Assembly: GCA_023386455.1 (NCBI GenBank)
Contig: JAEWJO010000187.1
Span: 1 to 9,875 of the forward strand
Source of the DNA: Pseudomonadota bacterium
GTDB taxonomy: Bacteria; Myxococcota_A; Polyangia; Haliangiales; Haliangiaceae
Direction of reading: 5' to 3'
Length of the DNA stretch: 9,875 nt
Shown: positions 1-8,485 of the stretch, one piece after another
How the letters are laid out: every line of letters starts with the position of its first letter
Position numbering within the stretch: the stretch's first letter is position 1
The notes under the pieces: model-generated
Seen by the model: only the letters and a program-made list of their open reading frames with translations
What the model was told of the DNA's origin: nothing
The model's database searches: none
Made by a program: the position numbers and the translations under genes

Positions 1-921
<921 letters not shown>

Positions 922-925
922 CGCG

Positions 926-1919
<994 letters not shown>

Positions 1920-1939
<20 letters not shown>

Positions 1940-2465
1940 CGGCCATCTCCTTTGGTGACTCGCGCCGCGTCCTCACCGGATCGGCGCTGCGAAACATCGC
2001 GATCGCTCCCGTGCGCACCAGCTCGACGATCCCGTAGGGCGTCAGCACGGCGACGAGTTGATCGATCTTGTCGCGGGTGCCCGTGATCTCGAAGATCATC
2101 TCTTCGCGACCGACGTCGACGACACGCGCGCGGAATACGTCGGCGAGCGACATGACGTTCGCGCGCGACGCGTGGTCGGCGCGGACCTTGATCATCGCCA
2201 TCTCGCGCGTCAGGTTCGGGCGGTGGGTCGTGTCCTCGATGCGCAGCACGTTGACGAGCTTGTAGACGTTGGCCTCGATGCGGCGCGCGGCGTCGTCATC
2301 GGCCTCCATCACGATCGTCATCCGCGACACGCCGGGCACCTCGGTGCGGCCGACCGCGAGTGATTCGATGTTGTAGCCGCGGCGCCGGAACAGCGACGTC
2401 ACGCGGTTCAGCACGCCGGGCAAGTCCTCGACGTGCAGGATCAGAGTACGCAGGCGCGAGCTCAT
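1920..2465 (-). CDS. ilvN: Acetolactate synthase small (regulatory) subunit
   Basis: This is the regulatory subunit of acetohydroxyacid synthase, which activates the catalytic subunit and gives feedback inhibition by valine. An N-terminal ACT domain (about residues 5-80) shows LPGVLNRVTSLF and GYNIESLAVG, the region that forms the effector site in the family. It is followed by the small-subunit C-terminal domain (about 85-160). At 181 residues it is somewhat longer than typical 160-175-residue homologues. The extra length is a charged tail rich in Arg, Glu and Asp whose codons contain the ilvC ribosome site and the first 20 bases of ilvC. The ATG at 2465 directly abuts the ilvB stop (TAG-ATG), with a GGAGG about 8 bases upstream inside ilvB. 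Adjacent synthesis fits assembly of the two subunits. The symbol ilvH would be equally valid. Confidence 0.97.
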
Positions 2466-4184
2466 CTAGTCGTCCTCCGCGGTCTCGACGATCCGGCTCG
2501 GTCGCCGGATCATGTCGTGGAGCGCCGCGCCCGCAGGGACCATCGGGTAGACCGAGTCCTCCTGCTCGACGCGGAAATCGATCAGCACGGTCTCGGCCGC
2601 CGCGCGCGCACGCGCCACCGCCGGCGCGACCTCGTCGCGGGTCGTGACGCGCAGGCCGGTGAGCCCATGCGCCTCGGCGAGCTTGACGAAGTCCGGGCTC
2701 TTGAGCGGCGTCGCCGAGTAGCGGCCGTTGTAGAAGAACTGCTGCCACTGGCGGACCATGCCGAGGTAGCCGTTGTTGATGATCGCGATGTTCAGCTTCA
2801 CGCCCTCCTGCGCGATCGTCGACAGCTCGCAGGCGGTCATCTGAAAGCCGCCGTCGCCGGCGATCACCCACACCTCCTCGTCGGGCACCGCCATCTTCGC
2901 GCCGAGCGCCGCCGGCAGCGCGAAGCCCATCGTGCCGAGGCCGCCCGAGGTGACGAGCTTGCGCGGATGATCGTGGCGGTAGTACTGCGCCTCCCACATC
3001 TGGTGCTGGCCGACGTCGGTGACGACGAGCGCCTTGCCCTCGGTGATCCGCCACAGGTCGTGCATGACGTGCGCGGCGAACAGTCGGCCGTCGTGCGGCA
3101 GGCACTGGATGTCGCGCACCGCCGAGTCGCCCTTCAGCTCGGCGATCCGGCCGAGCCACGCGCCGCGGTCCTTGCGCGACACGAGCGGGAGCAGCGCGTC
3201 GAGCGTGTCCTTCACGTCGCCGACGAGCGCGACGTCGACGCGGACGTTCTTGTTGATCTCGGCCGGGTCGAGCTCGCAGTGGATCTTCTTGGCGTCGACC
3301 GCGTACGTGTCGAGCTTGCCGGTGACGCGGTCGTCGAACCGCATCCCGAGCGCGACGAGGAGGTCGGCCTCCTGGATCGCGTGGTTCACCCACGCCTCGC
3401 CGTGCATGCCCATCATGCCGAGCGCGAGCGGGTGACTCGCCGGGAACCCGCCGAGGCCGAGCAGCGTCGCGGCGACGGGCATGGACGTCTTGTCGACGAG
3501 GTCGCGCAGGACGGCCGTCGCCTCGGCCTTGACGATGCCGTGACCGGCGAGGATCACCGGACGCTTCGCGCGGTCGATCAGCTCGGCGGCGCGTGCGAGC
3601 TCGTCACCGCGGGCGCGATGGTCGGGACGGTAGCCGCGCATCTGGACGGGCGCGTCACTCCACACCGGGACGGTCGTCGCCTGCTGCGCGTCCTTCGTGA
3701 TGTCGACGAGCACCGGGCCCGGGCGCCCCGAGCGGGCGATGTAGAACGCCTCGCGGATCGTCCTCGCGATGTCGTCGACGTGCGTGACGAGGTAGTTGTG
3801 CTTCGTGATCGGCAGCGTCACGCCGGTGATGTCGGTCTCCTGGAACGCATCGCTGCCGATCAGCTTGGAGCCGACCTGGCCGGTGACGCAGACGAGCGGG
3901 ATCGAGTCGAGCATCGCGGTCGCGATGCCGGTGACGAGGTTCGTCGCGCCGGGACCGGATGTCGCGACGGCGACACCGACCTTGCCGGAGGCCCGCGCGT
4001 AGCCGTCGGCCATGTGCGCCGCGCCCTGCTCGTGGCGGACGAGCACGTGGCGGATCCGGCTCTCGAGCAGCGCGTCGTACGCCGGCATGATCGCCCCGCC
4101 CGGATAGCCGAACACGACGTCGACGCCCTCGCGTTCGAGCGCTTCCCACAGGATCTGTGCGCCGGTGCGCTGCGCGTGGGTCAC
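2466..4184 (-). CDS. ilvB: Acetolactate synthase large (catalytic) subunit
   Basis: This thiamine-diphosphate and FAD-dependent enzyme condenses two pyruvates, or pyruvate and 2-oxobutyrate, in the first common step of valine, leucine and isoleucine synthesis. It shows VFGYPGGAIMPAYD near the N terminus, the catalytic Glu in RHEQGAAHMADGYARA (Glu52 from this start), the SGPGATNLVTG segment, and the GDGGF...NNGYLGMVRQWQ cofactor-binding motif near the C terminus. At 572 residues it has the normal family length. I chose the GTG at 4184: it forms a GTGA overlap with the upstream stop codon and has a GGAG 6 bases upstream. In-frame GTGs at 4196 and 4199 would add four or five residues but have no ribosome site. 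An ATG at 4186 is out of frame. It sits between the reductoisomerase-like gene and ilvN. Confidence 0.97.
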   Translation of the reverse strand: MTHAQRTGAQILWEALEREGVDVVFGYPGGAIMPAYDALLESRIRHVLVRHEQGAAHMADGYARASGKVGVAVATSGPGATNLVTGIATAMLDSIPLVCVTGQVGSKLIGSDAFQETDITGVTLPITKHNYLVTHVDDIARTIREAFYIARSGRPGPVLVDITKDAQQATTVPVWSDAPVQMRGYRPDHRARGDELARAAELIDRAKRPVILAGHGIVKAEATAVLRDLVDKTSMPVAATLLGLGGFPASHPLALGMMGMHGEAWVNHAIQEADLLVALGMRFDDRVTGKLDTYAVDAKKIHCELDPAEINKNVRVDVALVGDVKDTLDALLPLVSRKDRGAWLGRIAELKGDSAVRDIQCLPHDGRLFAAHVMHDLWRITEGKALVVTDVGQHQMWEAQYYRHDHPRKLVTSGGLGTMGFALPAALGAKMAVPDEEVWVIAGDGGFQMTACELSTIAQEGVKLNIAIINNGYLGMVRQWQQFFYNGRYSATPLKSPDFVKLAEAHGLTGLRVTTRDEVAPAVARARAAAETVLIDFRVEQEDSVYPMVPAGAALHDMIRRPSRIVETAEDD

Positions 4185-4879
4185 ATCTGTCTCCACCACG
4201 CGAGGGCAGGGTCGAGCGCGTTCGGCGTGTCGGCCTCGTCGTCGAGGTCGTCCTCGACGAGTGCGAGCGGCTTCATCACGCGAGGCGGGAGGCGCTCGGT
4301 CTGCGCGTAGAGTGCGAGCAGGCTGCCCGCGCGCTCGCTGACCGACGACAGCTCGATGTCGGCCTCGAGGTGGACCGAGGTCGCGCGCAGCTCGACGTCG
4401 GGGTTGAACGCGGCGCGCGCGTACGCGACCGCGCGGACGAGGGCGCGGCCGGTGACGTCGCGATGGACCGAGACACGACAGCCGGCGTGCTCGTTGCCGA
4501 TCGTCGTCACGAGCACGACGTCGACACCGCTACAGGCACACGCGCCGGACTGCAGCGCGCGCGCCGAGCCGAACACGACGAGCGTGCCCGCGGCGACGTA
4601 GTGCTCGCACTGCCGCCACATCTGCTCGTACTCGTGCATCAGCACGACGATCACCTCGGCCTTCGACACGACGTTCTCCGGCCGGCCCACCGCGAACCCG
4701 TCGGTGGCCGCACGTGCCCAGCAGGTCGTGTCGGGCCGGACGCCGATCGCGACCGTGTTCCCGGCGCGCTGCAGGGCGAGCGCGTGCTCCCGCGCATCGT
4801 CGTCGTATCCGAGGATCGCGACCTTCGCGTCTCGCAGCGTGAACGTGCCTTGGAGCGGATCCGGTCTCAGCGACATCAT
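4181..4879 (-). CDS. Degenerate ketol-acid reductoisomerase paralogue, probably non-catalytic
   Basis: Function is unknown. The 232-residue product aligns with the IlvC of this operon, without gaps over residues 19-46 (KVAILGY against KVAIVGY, then HALALQRAG against HALNLKDSG) and again at 74-83. It also matches in VHRDVTGRA...AVAYARA, which corresponds to VHHDATGTA...ALSYASA in IlvC. The nucleotide-binding GYGSQG is GYDDDA, so two of three glycines are gone. The FAHGF catalytic His is replaced by Ser105 (FGSAR), and APKGPG is TTIGNE. The first metal-binding Asp aligns with Ser, although the following Glu survives. The knotted C-terminal domain is missing and is replaced by a short acidic tail (VEDDLDDEAD). 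It is Cys-richer than IlvC (residues 53, 91, 114, 116, 134). ATG 4879 overlaps the ilvD stop as ATGA, with an AAGGA ahead of it, and the stop overlaps the ilvB start as GTGA. The frame is intact. It is best read as a pseudoenzyme, perhaps a regulatory or scaffold partner of pathway enzymes; catalysis is unlikely. Confidence 0.85.
   Translation of the reverse strand: MMSLRPDPLQGTFTLRDAKVAILGYDDDAREHALALQRAGNTVAIGVRPDTTCWARAATDGFAVGRPENVVSKAEVIVVLMHEYEQMWRQCEHYVAAGTLVVFGSARALQSGACACSGVDVVLVTTIGNEHAGCRVSVHRDVTGRALVRAVAYARAAFNPDVELRATSVHLEADIELSSVSERAGSLLALYAQTERLPPRVMKPLALVEDDLDDEADTPNALDPALAWWRQM
4191..4194 (-). promoter_or_regulatory. Ribosome binding site deciding the ilvB start
   Basis: The minus strand reads GGAG here, followed by ACAGAT and then GTG at 4184-4182, a 6-base spacing. 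It lies inside the last codons of the upstream reductoisomerase-like gene, so ilvB initiation is likely coupled to termination of that gene. Confidence 0.65.
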
Positions 4880-6552
4880 GCAGGTTCCTTCCTGGTGGGG
4901 CGGGGCCGCGTGACGGCCCCTTCGGACGCAGACGTGACGAGCGCGGCGTACTTGGCCATCACGCCGTGCGTGTATCCGTGCGAGCGCGGCGTCGCGGGAT
5001 GCGCACGCCAGCGCGCCGCGAGGTCGGCGTCGACATCGAGCCTGCGGGCCGCGACGTCGAACGTGATCATGTCGCCGTCGTGGACGTACGCGATCGGTCC
5101 GTCGGACGCGGCCTCGGGCGAGACGTGTCCCGCCATCAGGCCGTGCGTCGCGCCGCTGAACCGACCGTCGGTGACGAGCGCGATCGAGTCGCCGAGGCCC
5201 TGACCGATCAGCGCGGCGGTGACCGCGAGCATCTCTCGCATGCCCGGACCGCCACGCGGACCTTCGTGACGGATGACGACGACGTCACCCGGGTTGATCG
5301 AGCCGGCCTGCACCGCGGCGAACGCGGCCTCCTCGCCATCGAACACGCGCGCGGGACCGGTGTGCGTATCGCGGTCGTGGCCGGCGAGCTTGACGACGCA
5401 GCCCTCCGGCGCGAGCGAGCCGCGCAGGATCGCGAACCCGCCGCGCGGCTTCAGCGGATCGGCGACCTCGCGCACCACCGGTGGACCGTCGCCCTGCCGT
5501 GCGCCGCGCGTCTCCTCGCGCAGCGTCTTGCCCGTGCACGTGCGCGTGTCGACGAGCAGGCCGGCCTCGAGCATGCGATGGACGAGCAGGCGCACGCCGC
5601 CGGCCTTCGTCATGTCGACGGCGGTGTAGCGGCCGCCCGGCTTGAGGTCGGCGAGCACGGGCGTGCGTGCGGCGATCGCGTCGAAGTCGTCGATCGCGAG
5701 CGGGACGCCGGCCTCGTACGCGATCGCGAGCAGGTGGAGCACCGCGTTCGTCGATCCGGCGGTCGCGGCGACCGATGCGATCGCGTTCTCGAACGCGGGC
5801 CGCGTCAGCAACGCGCGCGGCGTCACGTCGTCGGCGATGAGCTTCATCACGAGCGCGCCGCACTCGCGCGCGACGTCGGCCTTGCGCGGGTCGGTCGCCG
5901 CGACCTCGTTCGCGCCCATCGGCGACATCCCGAGCAGCGTGAGCGCGACCGACATCGTGTTCGCGGTGAACTGGCCGCCGCACGCACCCGCACCGGGACA
6001 TGCCTTGTCCTCGAGGACCGCGAGCCGTGCAGGCGACATCGCGCCGGTCGCGTGCGCGCCGACTGCCTCGAACACGTCCTGGATCGTGACGTCCTTGCCC
6101 TCGAACCGACCCGGCGCGATCGGGCCGCCGTAGAGCACGAGGCCCGGCACGTCGAGCCGCGCGAGCGCCATCACCGTCGCGGGGATCGTCTTGTCGCAAC
6201 CGGACAGCGCGACGACGCCGTCGAGTGCGTGCGACATCGTGAACAGCTCGATCGAGTCCGCGATCACCTCGCGAGACACGAGCGAGCCGCGCATGCCGTC
6301 GGTGCCCATCGTGATGCCGTCGGACACCGCGATCGTGTTGAACTCGATCGGCGTTCCGCCCGCGGCGCGGATGCCTGCCTTGACGTGCTCGGCGAGCGCG
6401 CGCAGGTGCACGTTGCACGGCGTGACCTCCGTCCACGTGTTCGCGATTCCGACGAGAGGCTTCTCGAGATCCGCGTCCGTGTAGCCGGCGCCCTTCAACA
6501 TCGCGCGAGCAGGAGCTCGCGAGGGGCCTTTCTTGATCTTGTCACTCCGCAT
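4876..6552 (-). CDS. ilvD: Dihydroxy-acid dehydratase
   Basis: It dehydrates 2,3-dihydroxy-isovalerate and 2,3-dihydroxy-3-methylvalerate to the 2-oxo acids, the third common step of valine and isoleucine synthesis, using an iron-sulfur cluster and Mg2+. Its 558 residues match the family. Likely cluster cysteines are Cys46 (TPCNVH), Cys119 (SGCDKTIP) and Cys191 (CPGAGACGGQF). Asp120 and Lys121 form the usual metal and carbamylated-lysine pair. The catalytic-serine motif DGRFSGATHG is at about 462-471 (Ser466), and VSDGITMG is present at 76-83. The sugar-acid dehydratases of this superfamily are an alternative, but the operon context makes IlvD clear. ATG 6552 has a GGAAGG 6 bases upstream; a second ATG at 6557 is out of frame. 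It is the first structural gene of the operon, just after the attenuator-like terminator. Confidence 0.97.
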   Translation of the reverse strand: MRSDKIKKGPSRAPARAMLKGAGYTDADLEKPLVGIANTWTEVTPCNVHLRALAEHVKAGIRAAGGTPIEFNTIAVSDGITMGTDGMRGSLVSREVIADSIELFTMSHALDGVVALSGCDKTIPATVMALARLDVPGLVLYGGPIAPGRFEGKDVTIQDVFEAVGAHATGAMSPARLAVLEDKACPGAGACGGQFTANTMSVALTLLGMSPMGANEVAATDPRKADVARECGALVMKLIADDVTPRALLTRPAFENAIASVAATAGSTNAVLHLLAIAYEAGVPLAIDDFDAIAARTPVLADLKPGGRYTAVDMTKAGGVRLLVHRMLEAGLLVDTRTCTGKTLREETRGARQGDGPPVVREVADPLKPRGGFAILRGSLAPEGCVVKLAGHDRDTHTGPARVFDGEEAAFAAVQAGSINPGDVVVIRHEGPRGGPGMREMLAVTAALIGQGLGDSIALVTDGRFSGATHGLMAGHVSPEAASDGPIAYVHDGDMITFDVAARRLDVDADLAARWRAHPATPRSHGYTHGVMAKYAALVTSASEGAVTRPRPTRKEPA

Positions 6553-6582
6553 CGCATGCCTTCCGCCACAGGGCCATCAACG

Positions 6583-6615
6583 AAAAAGCCCCCGCTCCGT
6601 TTCCGGGGCGGGGGC
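6583..6615 (-). terminator. Intrinsic terminator acting as ilv attenuator
   Basis: On the minus strand GCCCCCGC (6615-6608) pairs perfectly with GCGGGGGC (6595-6588). Inside it an A-C mismatch is followed by a 3-bp stem closed by a GAAA tetraloop (6603-6600). Five T residues follow (6587-6583). This is a strong Rho-independent terminator placed between the leader stop and ilvD, 31 bases before the ilvD ATG. It would block ilvD-leuA transcription unless an alternative fold forms. Leader codons 41-42 (GCGGGG, 6657-6652) can pair with CCCCGC in its 5' arm (6613-6608), a candidate antiterminator. Confidence 0.88.
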
Positions 6616-6621
6616 CGATTG

Positions 6622-6638
6622 GGACGCTGTCTTCGTCC
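6622..6638 (-). other. Small hairpin between leader stop and terminator
   Basis: GGACG (6638-6634) can pair with CGTCC (6626-6622) around a 7-base loop just after the leader stop codon. It could be a pause hairpin or a competing structure in the attenuator. At five base pairs it may also be chance. Confidence 0.4.
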
Positions 6639-6639
6639 G

Positions 6640-6777
6640 CTACATCGGGGGCCCCGCGGCCGTAATAAGAAGCAGTACGCCGACGATCGAAATGACGATC
6701 GCAACGATGGAAATGCCGACGACGACGGTGTTCCGCGAAGCTGGCAGCGAGGGCGCTAGCTTCGTTGTTCCCATCAT
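6640..6777 (-). CDS. Branched-chain amino acid leader peptide (ilvL-like)
   Basis: This 45-codon frame runs from ATG-ATG to TAG. Codons 18-38 hold 7 Val, 6 Ile and 3 Leu in 21 positions, including VVV at 18-20, IVAIVISIV at 24-32 and VLLLI at 34-38. Several of those codons (ATT three times, CTT twice, GTA, GTT) are of a kind that looks uncommon in this GC-rich DNA. The peptide ends TAAGPPM. Composition and layout resemble the enterobacterial ilv leader peptides, with dense Val/Ile/Leu codons followed by an intrinsic terminator just before the first structural gene. The inferred role is sensing charged tRNA by ribosome stalling, not making a functional protein. A small membrane protein is the alternative, because the same 21 residues could span a membrane. 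The first ATG (6777) has only a weak GGA upstream and lies about 3 bases after the likely transcript start, so it may be leaderless. The second ATG at 6774 is equally possible. Confidence 0.85.
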   Translation of the reverse strand: MMGTTKLAPSLPASRNTVVVGISIVAIVISIVGVLLLITAAGPPM

Positions 6778-6787
6778 CGTGAGATCC

Positions 6788-6816
6788 GTTATGAACGCGT
6801 TAGCGCGACGCGTCAA
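6788..6816 (-). promoter_or_regulatory. Probable sigma70-type promoter of the ilv operon
   Basis: The minus strand shows TTGACG (6816-6811, 5 of 6 to consensus), a 17-base spacer and CATAAC (6793-6788, 4 of 6). Transcription would begin near 6780, about 3 bases before the leader-peptide ATG at 6777, giving a leaderless or nearly leaderless first frame. Position ahead of the leader and terminator fits the attenuation reading. No competing promoter as good was seen between 6817 and 6907. Confidence 0.6.
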
Positions 6817-6907
6817 CAATCATGACGCTGTGCGTCGCTATCCCACCACCCCATTGAATCCTGTATCCGAGCGACGCAATTTGGAAATCACGCGCAGAAA
6901 AAAATCG
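6817..6907. other. Intergenic stretch between hydrolase gene and ilv promoter
   Basis: No gene was seen in these 91 bases. On the minus strand a run of seven T (6904-6898) starts 3 bases after the hydrolase stop. I found no stable GC-rich hairpin directly ahead of it, only weak 5-bp pairings within the end of the coding region, such as ACTCG-AATG-CGAGT. A true terminator here is therefore unproven. Confidence 0.4.
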
Positions 6908-7822
6908 CTAACAGGCAGTCGTGACGACGCTTCGACTCGCATTCGAGTGAGCGTCAGCGAGAAATCGCGCGAGCTTCTCGCCGAGCCACGCGCGAAACAC
7001 GTCGGTCGTCGGCGGGCTGTGCCGGCAGTTCGCGACGAGCTCCTGCGCGACGAGGGACGGGAACAGCTCGGTGGCGCGCGCGAGCAGCTTGGCGCCGGGA
7101 AAGCTGAGATCGCCGTCGCCGGCGAGCACGAACGTCGGCGCCTGAAACCGCGCGAGCTCGTCGGGCGTCGCGAGCTTTGGCACGGTCATGTCCATGTTGA
7201 ACGACGAGAATGCGTCGTGCAGGTACGGCTTCCAGTCGTCGTCGGTCGTCGTGAGGAGCCTGTTCGCGAACGCGTCGAAGCGCTTCTCCGACGGGAACAT
7301 CCGCCACATCATCATCGGCCACATCAGCTTCGTCATGCCCTGCCACGCCGAGCCGTTGACGATGCCCGCTGGCACGAGCAGCGCGAGCCGCTCGATCCGC
7401 TCGGGTGCGTGTGCGGCGAGGCGGATCGCGGCGAACCCGCCCCAGCTGACCGCGATGATCGGCGCGCTCGCGAGCGACAGCTCGTCGAGGACGTCGGCGA
7501 GCCACACGCCGTAGTCGTTGTTCTTCACCGATGGCCGCGCGTGCGGCGTCTTCACCGACTGGCCGACGACATCGACCGCGTGCAGGCGGAAGCGCTCGAG
7601 CAACGGCGCGAGCTCGCCGAGCAGGTGCGCCGAGCTCGCCATCGCACCGTGGAGCACGACGACGGGCGGCGCGTCGGCCGGCCCACCGACGAGGACGTGG
7701 GTCTCGCCGAATCGCGTCGGCACCATCCGGCTCTCGGTCGGCACGCGCAGGCGCGCGCGGAATCGCTCGAACCACTCGAGCATCAGGGTCTTCGCAGCGT
7801 CGGACTTGAAGATCGGCTTCAT
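6908..7822 (-). CDS. Alpha/beta-fold hydrolase
   Basis: This 304-residue protein has the layout of single-domain alpha/beta hydrolases (esterase, lipase or C-C hydrolase type). HGA at 58-60 is the oxyanion-hole strand end. The nucleophile elbow AVSWGGFA places Ser126, with Val where the classical first Gly of GxSxG would be. The acid is Asp236 or Asp238 (AGDGD), and His268 (NCRHSP) completes the triad. A Met/Trp-rich segment (about 163-176, WPMMMWRMF) and the residues after it form the likely lid, implying a hydrophobic substrate, which cannot be named. No signal peptide is visible. ATG 7822 overlaps the stop of the tetR gene as ATGA, with GGAG 9 bases upstream, so it is the second gene of a repressor-hydrolase operon. 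The frame stays open upstream to 8083, but that extension is Arg-rich antisense-like shadow of the tetR gene. Confidence 0.88.
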   Translation of the reverse strand: MKPIFKSDAAKTLMLEWFERFRARLRVPTESRMVPTRFGETHVLVGGPADAPPVVVLHGAMASSAHLLGELAPLLERFRLHAVDVVGQSVKTPHARPSVKNNDYGVWLADVLDELSLASAPIIAVSWGGFAAIRLAAHAPERIERLALLVPAGIVNGSAWQGMTKLMWPMMMWRMFPSEKRFDAFANRLLTTTDDDWKPYLHDAFSSFNMDMTVPKLATPDELARFQAPTFVLAGDGDLSFPGAKLLARATELFPSLVAQELVANCRHSPPTTDVFRAWLGEKLARFLADAHSNASRSVVTTAC

Positions 7823-8445
7823 CGGCGAGCTCTCCTCGGTCGGCTCGCAGGCCGTTTGCCTGCGAGGTGCTCTTGCACGAGGCGCACGACGAGCGCGACC
7901 GGGTTGTCGAGCCCTCCCTGCACCCATGCGATCAACGCGAAGTAGAAGAACGAGAAGTACGCCACGCCGAGCAGCGCGACATCGACGTCGCCGCGCAGCT
8001 CGCCACGCGCCTTCGCCTCGGCGCCGAGCGTCGCGATCGCGGCGTGCACGCCCGCGACCTGGCCGGTGAACCGCTGAGCCCACGGCGGATCGGCGAACAG
8101 TGACTCCTTGAGGATCGTGCGCGAGAGCTGCGGCCGCTTCTGGTAGTAGCGAAACACCGCCCGGGTCAGCTTCTCGAGCTGGCGCTCGAGTGGGGCCGGT
8201 CCCGGCTCGGCGGTCGCGCGCTGCAGCGTCTGCTCGAGGTCCTCGAACAGCGCGGCGTGGAGCAGCTCGCGCTTGTCGCCATGGTGATGGATTACCGTCC
8301 CGGCAGCGACCTTCGCACGCGCGGCGATCGTGCGGATGTTCGCAGCCTCGAACCCGACGCGCTCGAACTCGTCCCGCGCCGCGGCCAGCACGGCCTTCGC
8401 CGTCGCCGTCTTTTGCGCCGCGCGCCGGCCTGGCTGGTTAAACAT
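7819..8445 (-). CDS. TetR/AcrR-family transcriptional repressor
   Basis: This 208-residue regulator has an N-terminal helix-turn-helix (about residues 17-63) with IRTIAARAKVAAGTVIHHH followed by GDKRELLHAAL, the usual TetR_N pattern. The C-terminal ligand domain is helical with an aromatic stretch (VAYFSFFYFALIAW) that suggests a hydrophobic effector. The basic C terminus (RPRRARR) is unusual but short. I chose ATG 8445; an in-frame TTG at 8451 would add two residues. Both starts lie inside a perfect 25-bp palindrome that is probably its own operator. It is translationally coupled to the hydrolase, which likely acts on the effector or a related compound. Confidence 0.92.
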   Translation of the reverse strand: MFNQPGRRAAQKTATAKAVLAAARDEFERVGFEAANIRTIAARAKVAAGTVIHHHGDKRELLHAALFEDLEQTLQRATAEPGPAPLERQLEKLTRAVFRYYQKRPQLSRTILKESLFADPPWAQRFTGQVAGVHAAIATLGAEAKARGELRGDVDVALLGVAYFSFFYFALIAWVQGGLDNPVALVVRLVQEHLAGKRPASRPRRARR

Positions 8446-8463
8446 GTTCAATGAACATGTTTA
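8439..8463. promoter_or_regulatory. Palindromic operator over the tetR start codon
   Basis: TAAACATGTTCA (8439-8450) and its exact reverse complement TGAACATGTTTA (8452-8463) flank one base, a perfect 25-bp inverted repeat. Each arm also contains the self-complementary AACATGTT, with 13 bases between the starts of the two copies. It covers the start codon and the putative -10 box of the tetR-hydrolase unit, the classic site for autorepression by a TetR dimer. Its AT-rich makeup contrasts with the surrounding GC-rich DNA. Confidence 0.82.
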
Positions 8464-8485
8464 GCGAAGTCGTGCCCGTCGTCAA
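8458..8485 (-). promoter_or_regulatory. Probable promoter of the tetR-hydrolase unit
   Basis: The minus strand has TTGACG (8485-8480), a 16-base spacer and TAAACA (8463-8458), the latter inside the palindrome. The -35 is good (5 of 6) and the -10 weak (3 of 6); a 17-base spacing with AAACAT is as likely. The transcript start would fall near 8452, only a few bases before ATG 8445. Confidence 0.45.

Noticed and set aside
2296..3393. Minus-strand frame overlapping ilvB and ilvN in another phase
   Set aside because: It is Arg-rich and out of phase with two well-supported genes.
2433..4310. Long open frame on the plus strand opposite ilvB
   Set aside because: Its translation is dominated by Arg, Asp, Val and Ala with no recognisable motif, and it is antisense to a clear gene. 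GC-rich DNA yields such frames by third-base bias.
4966..6759. Long open frame on the plus strand opposite ilvD
   Set aside because: Arg/Asp/His-rich shadow translation antisense to a complete IlvD, with no domain visible.
6841..6860. Possible T-box element (GGGGTGGTGGG on the minus strand)
   Set aside because: It lies upstream of the likely promoter, and the conserved T-box core (GGGTGGNACCGCG) and specifier stem are absent. The leader peptide explains the regulation better.
7823..8083. N-terminal extension of the hydrolase
   Set aside because: The upstream residues are an Arg-rich out-of-phase reading of tetR. ATG 7822 has a ribosome site and an ATGA overlap.
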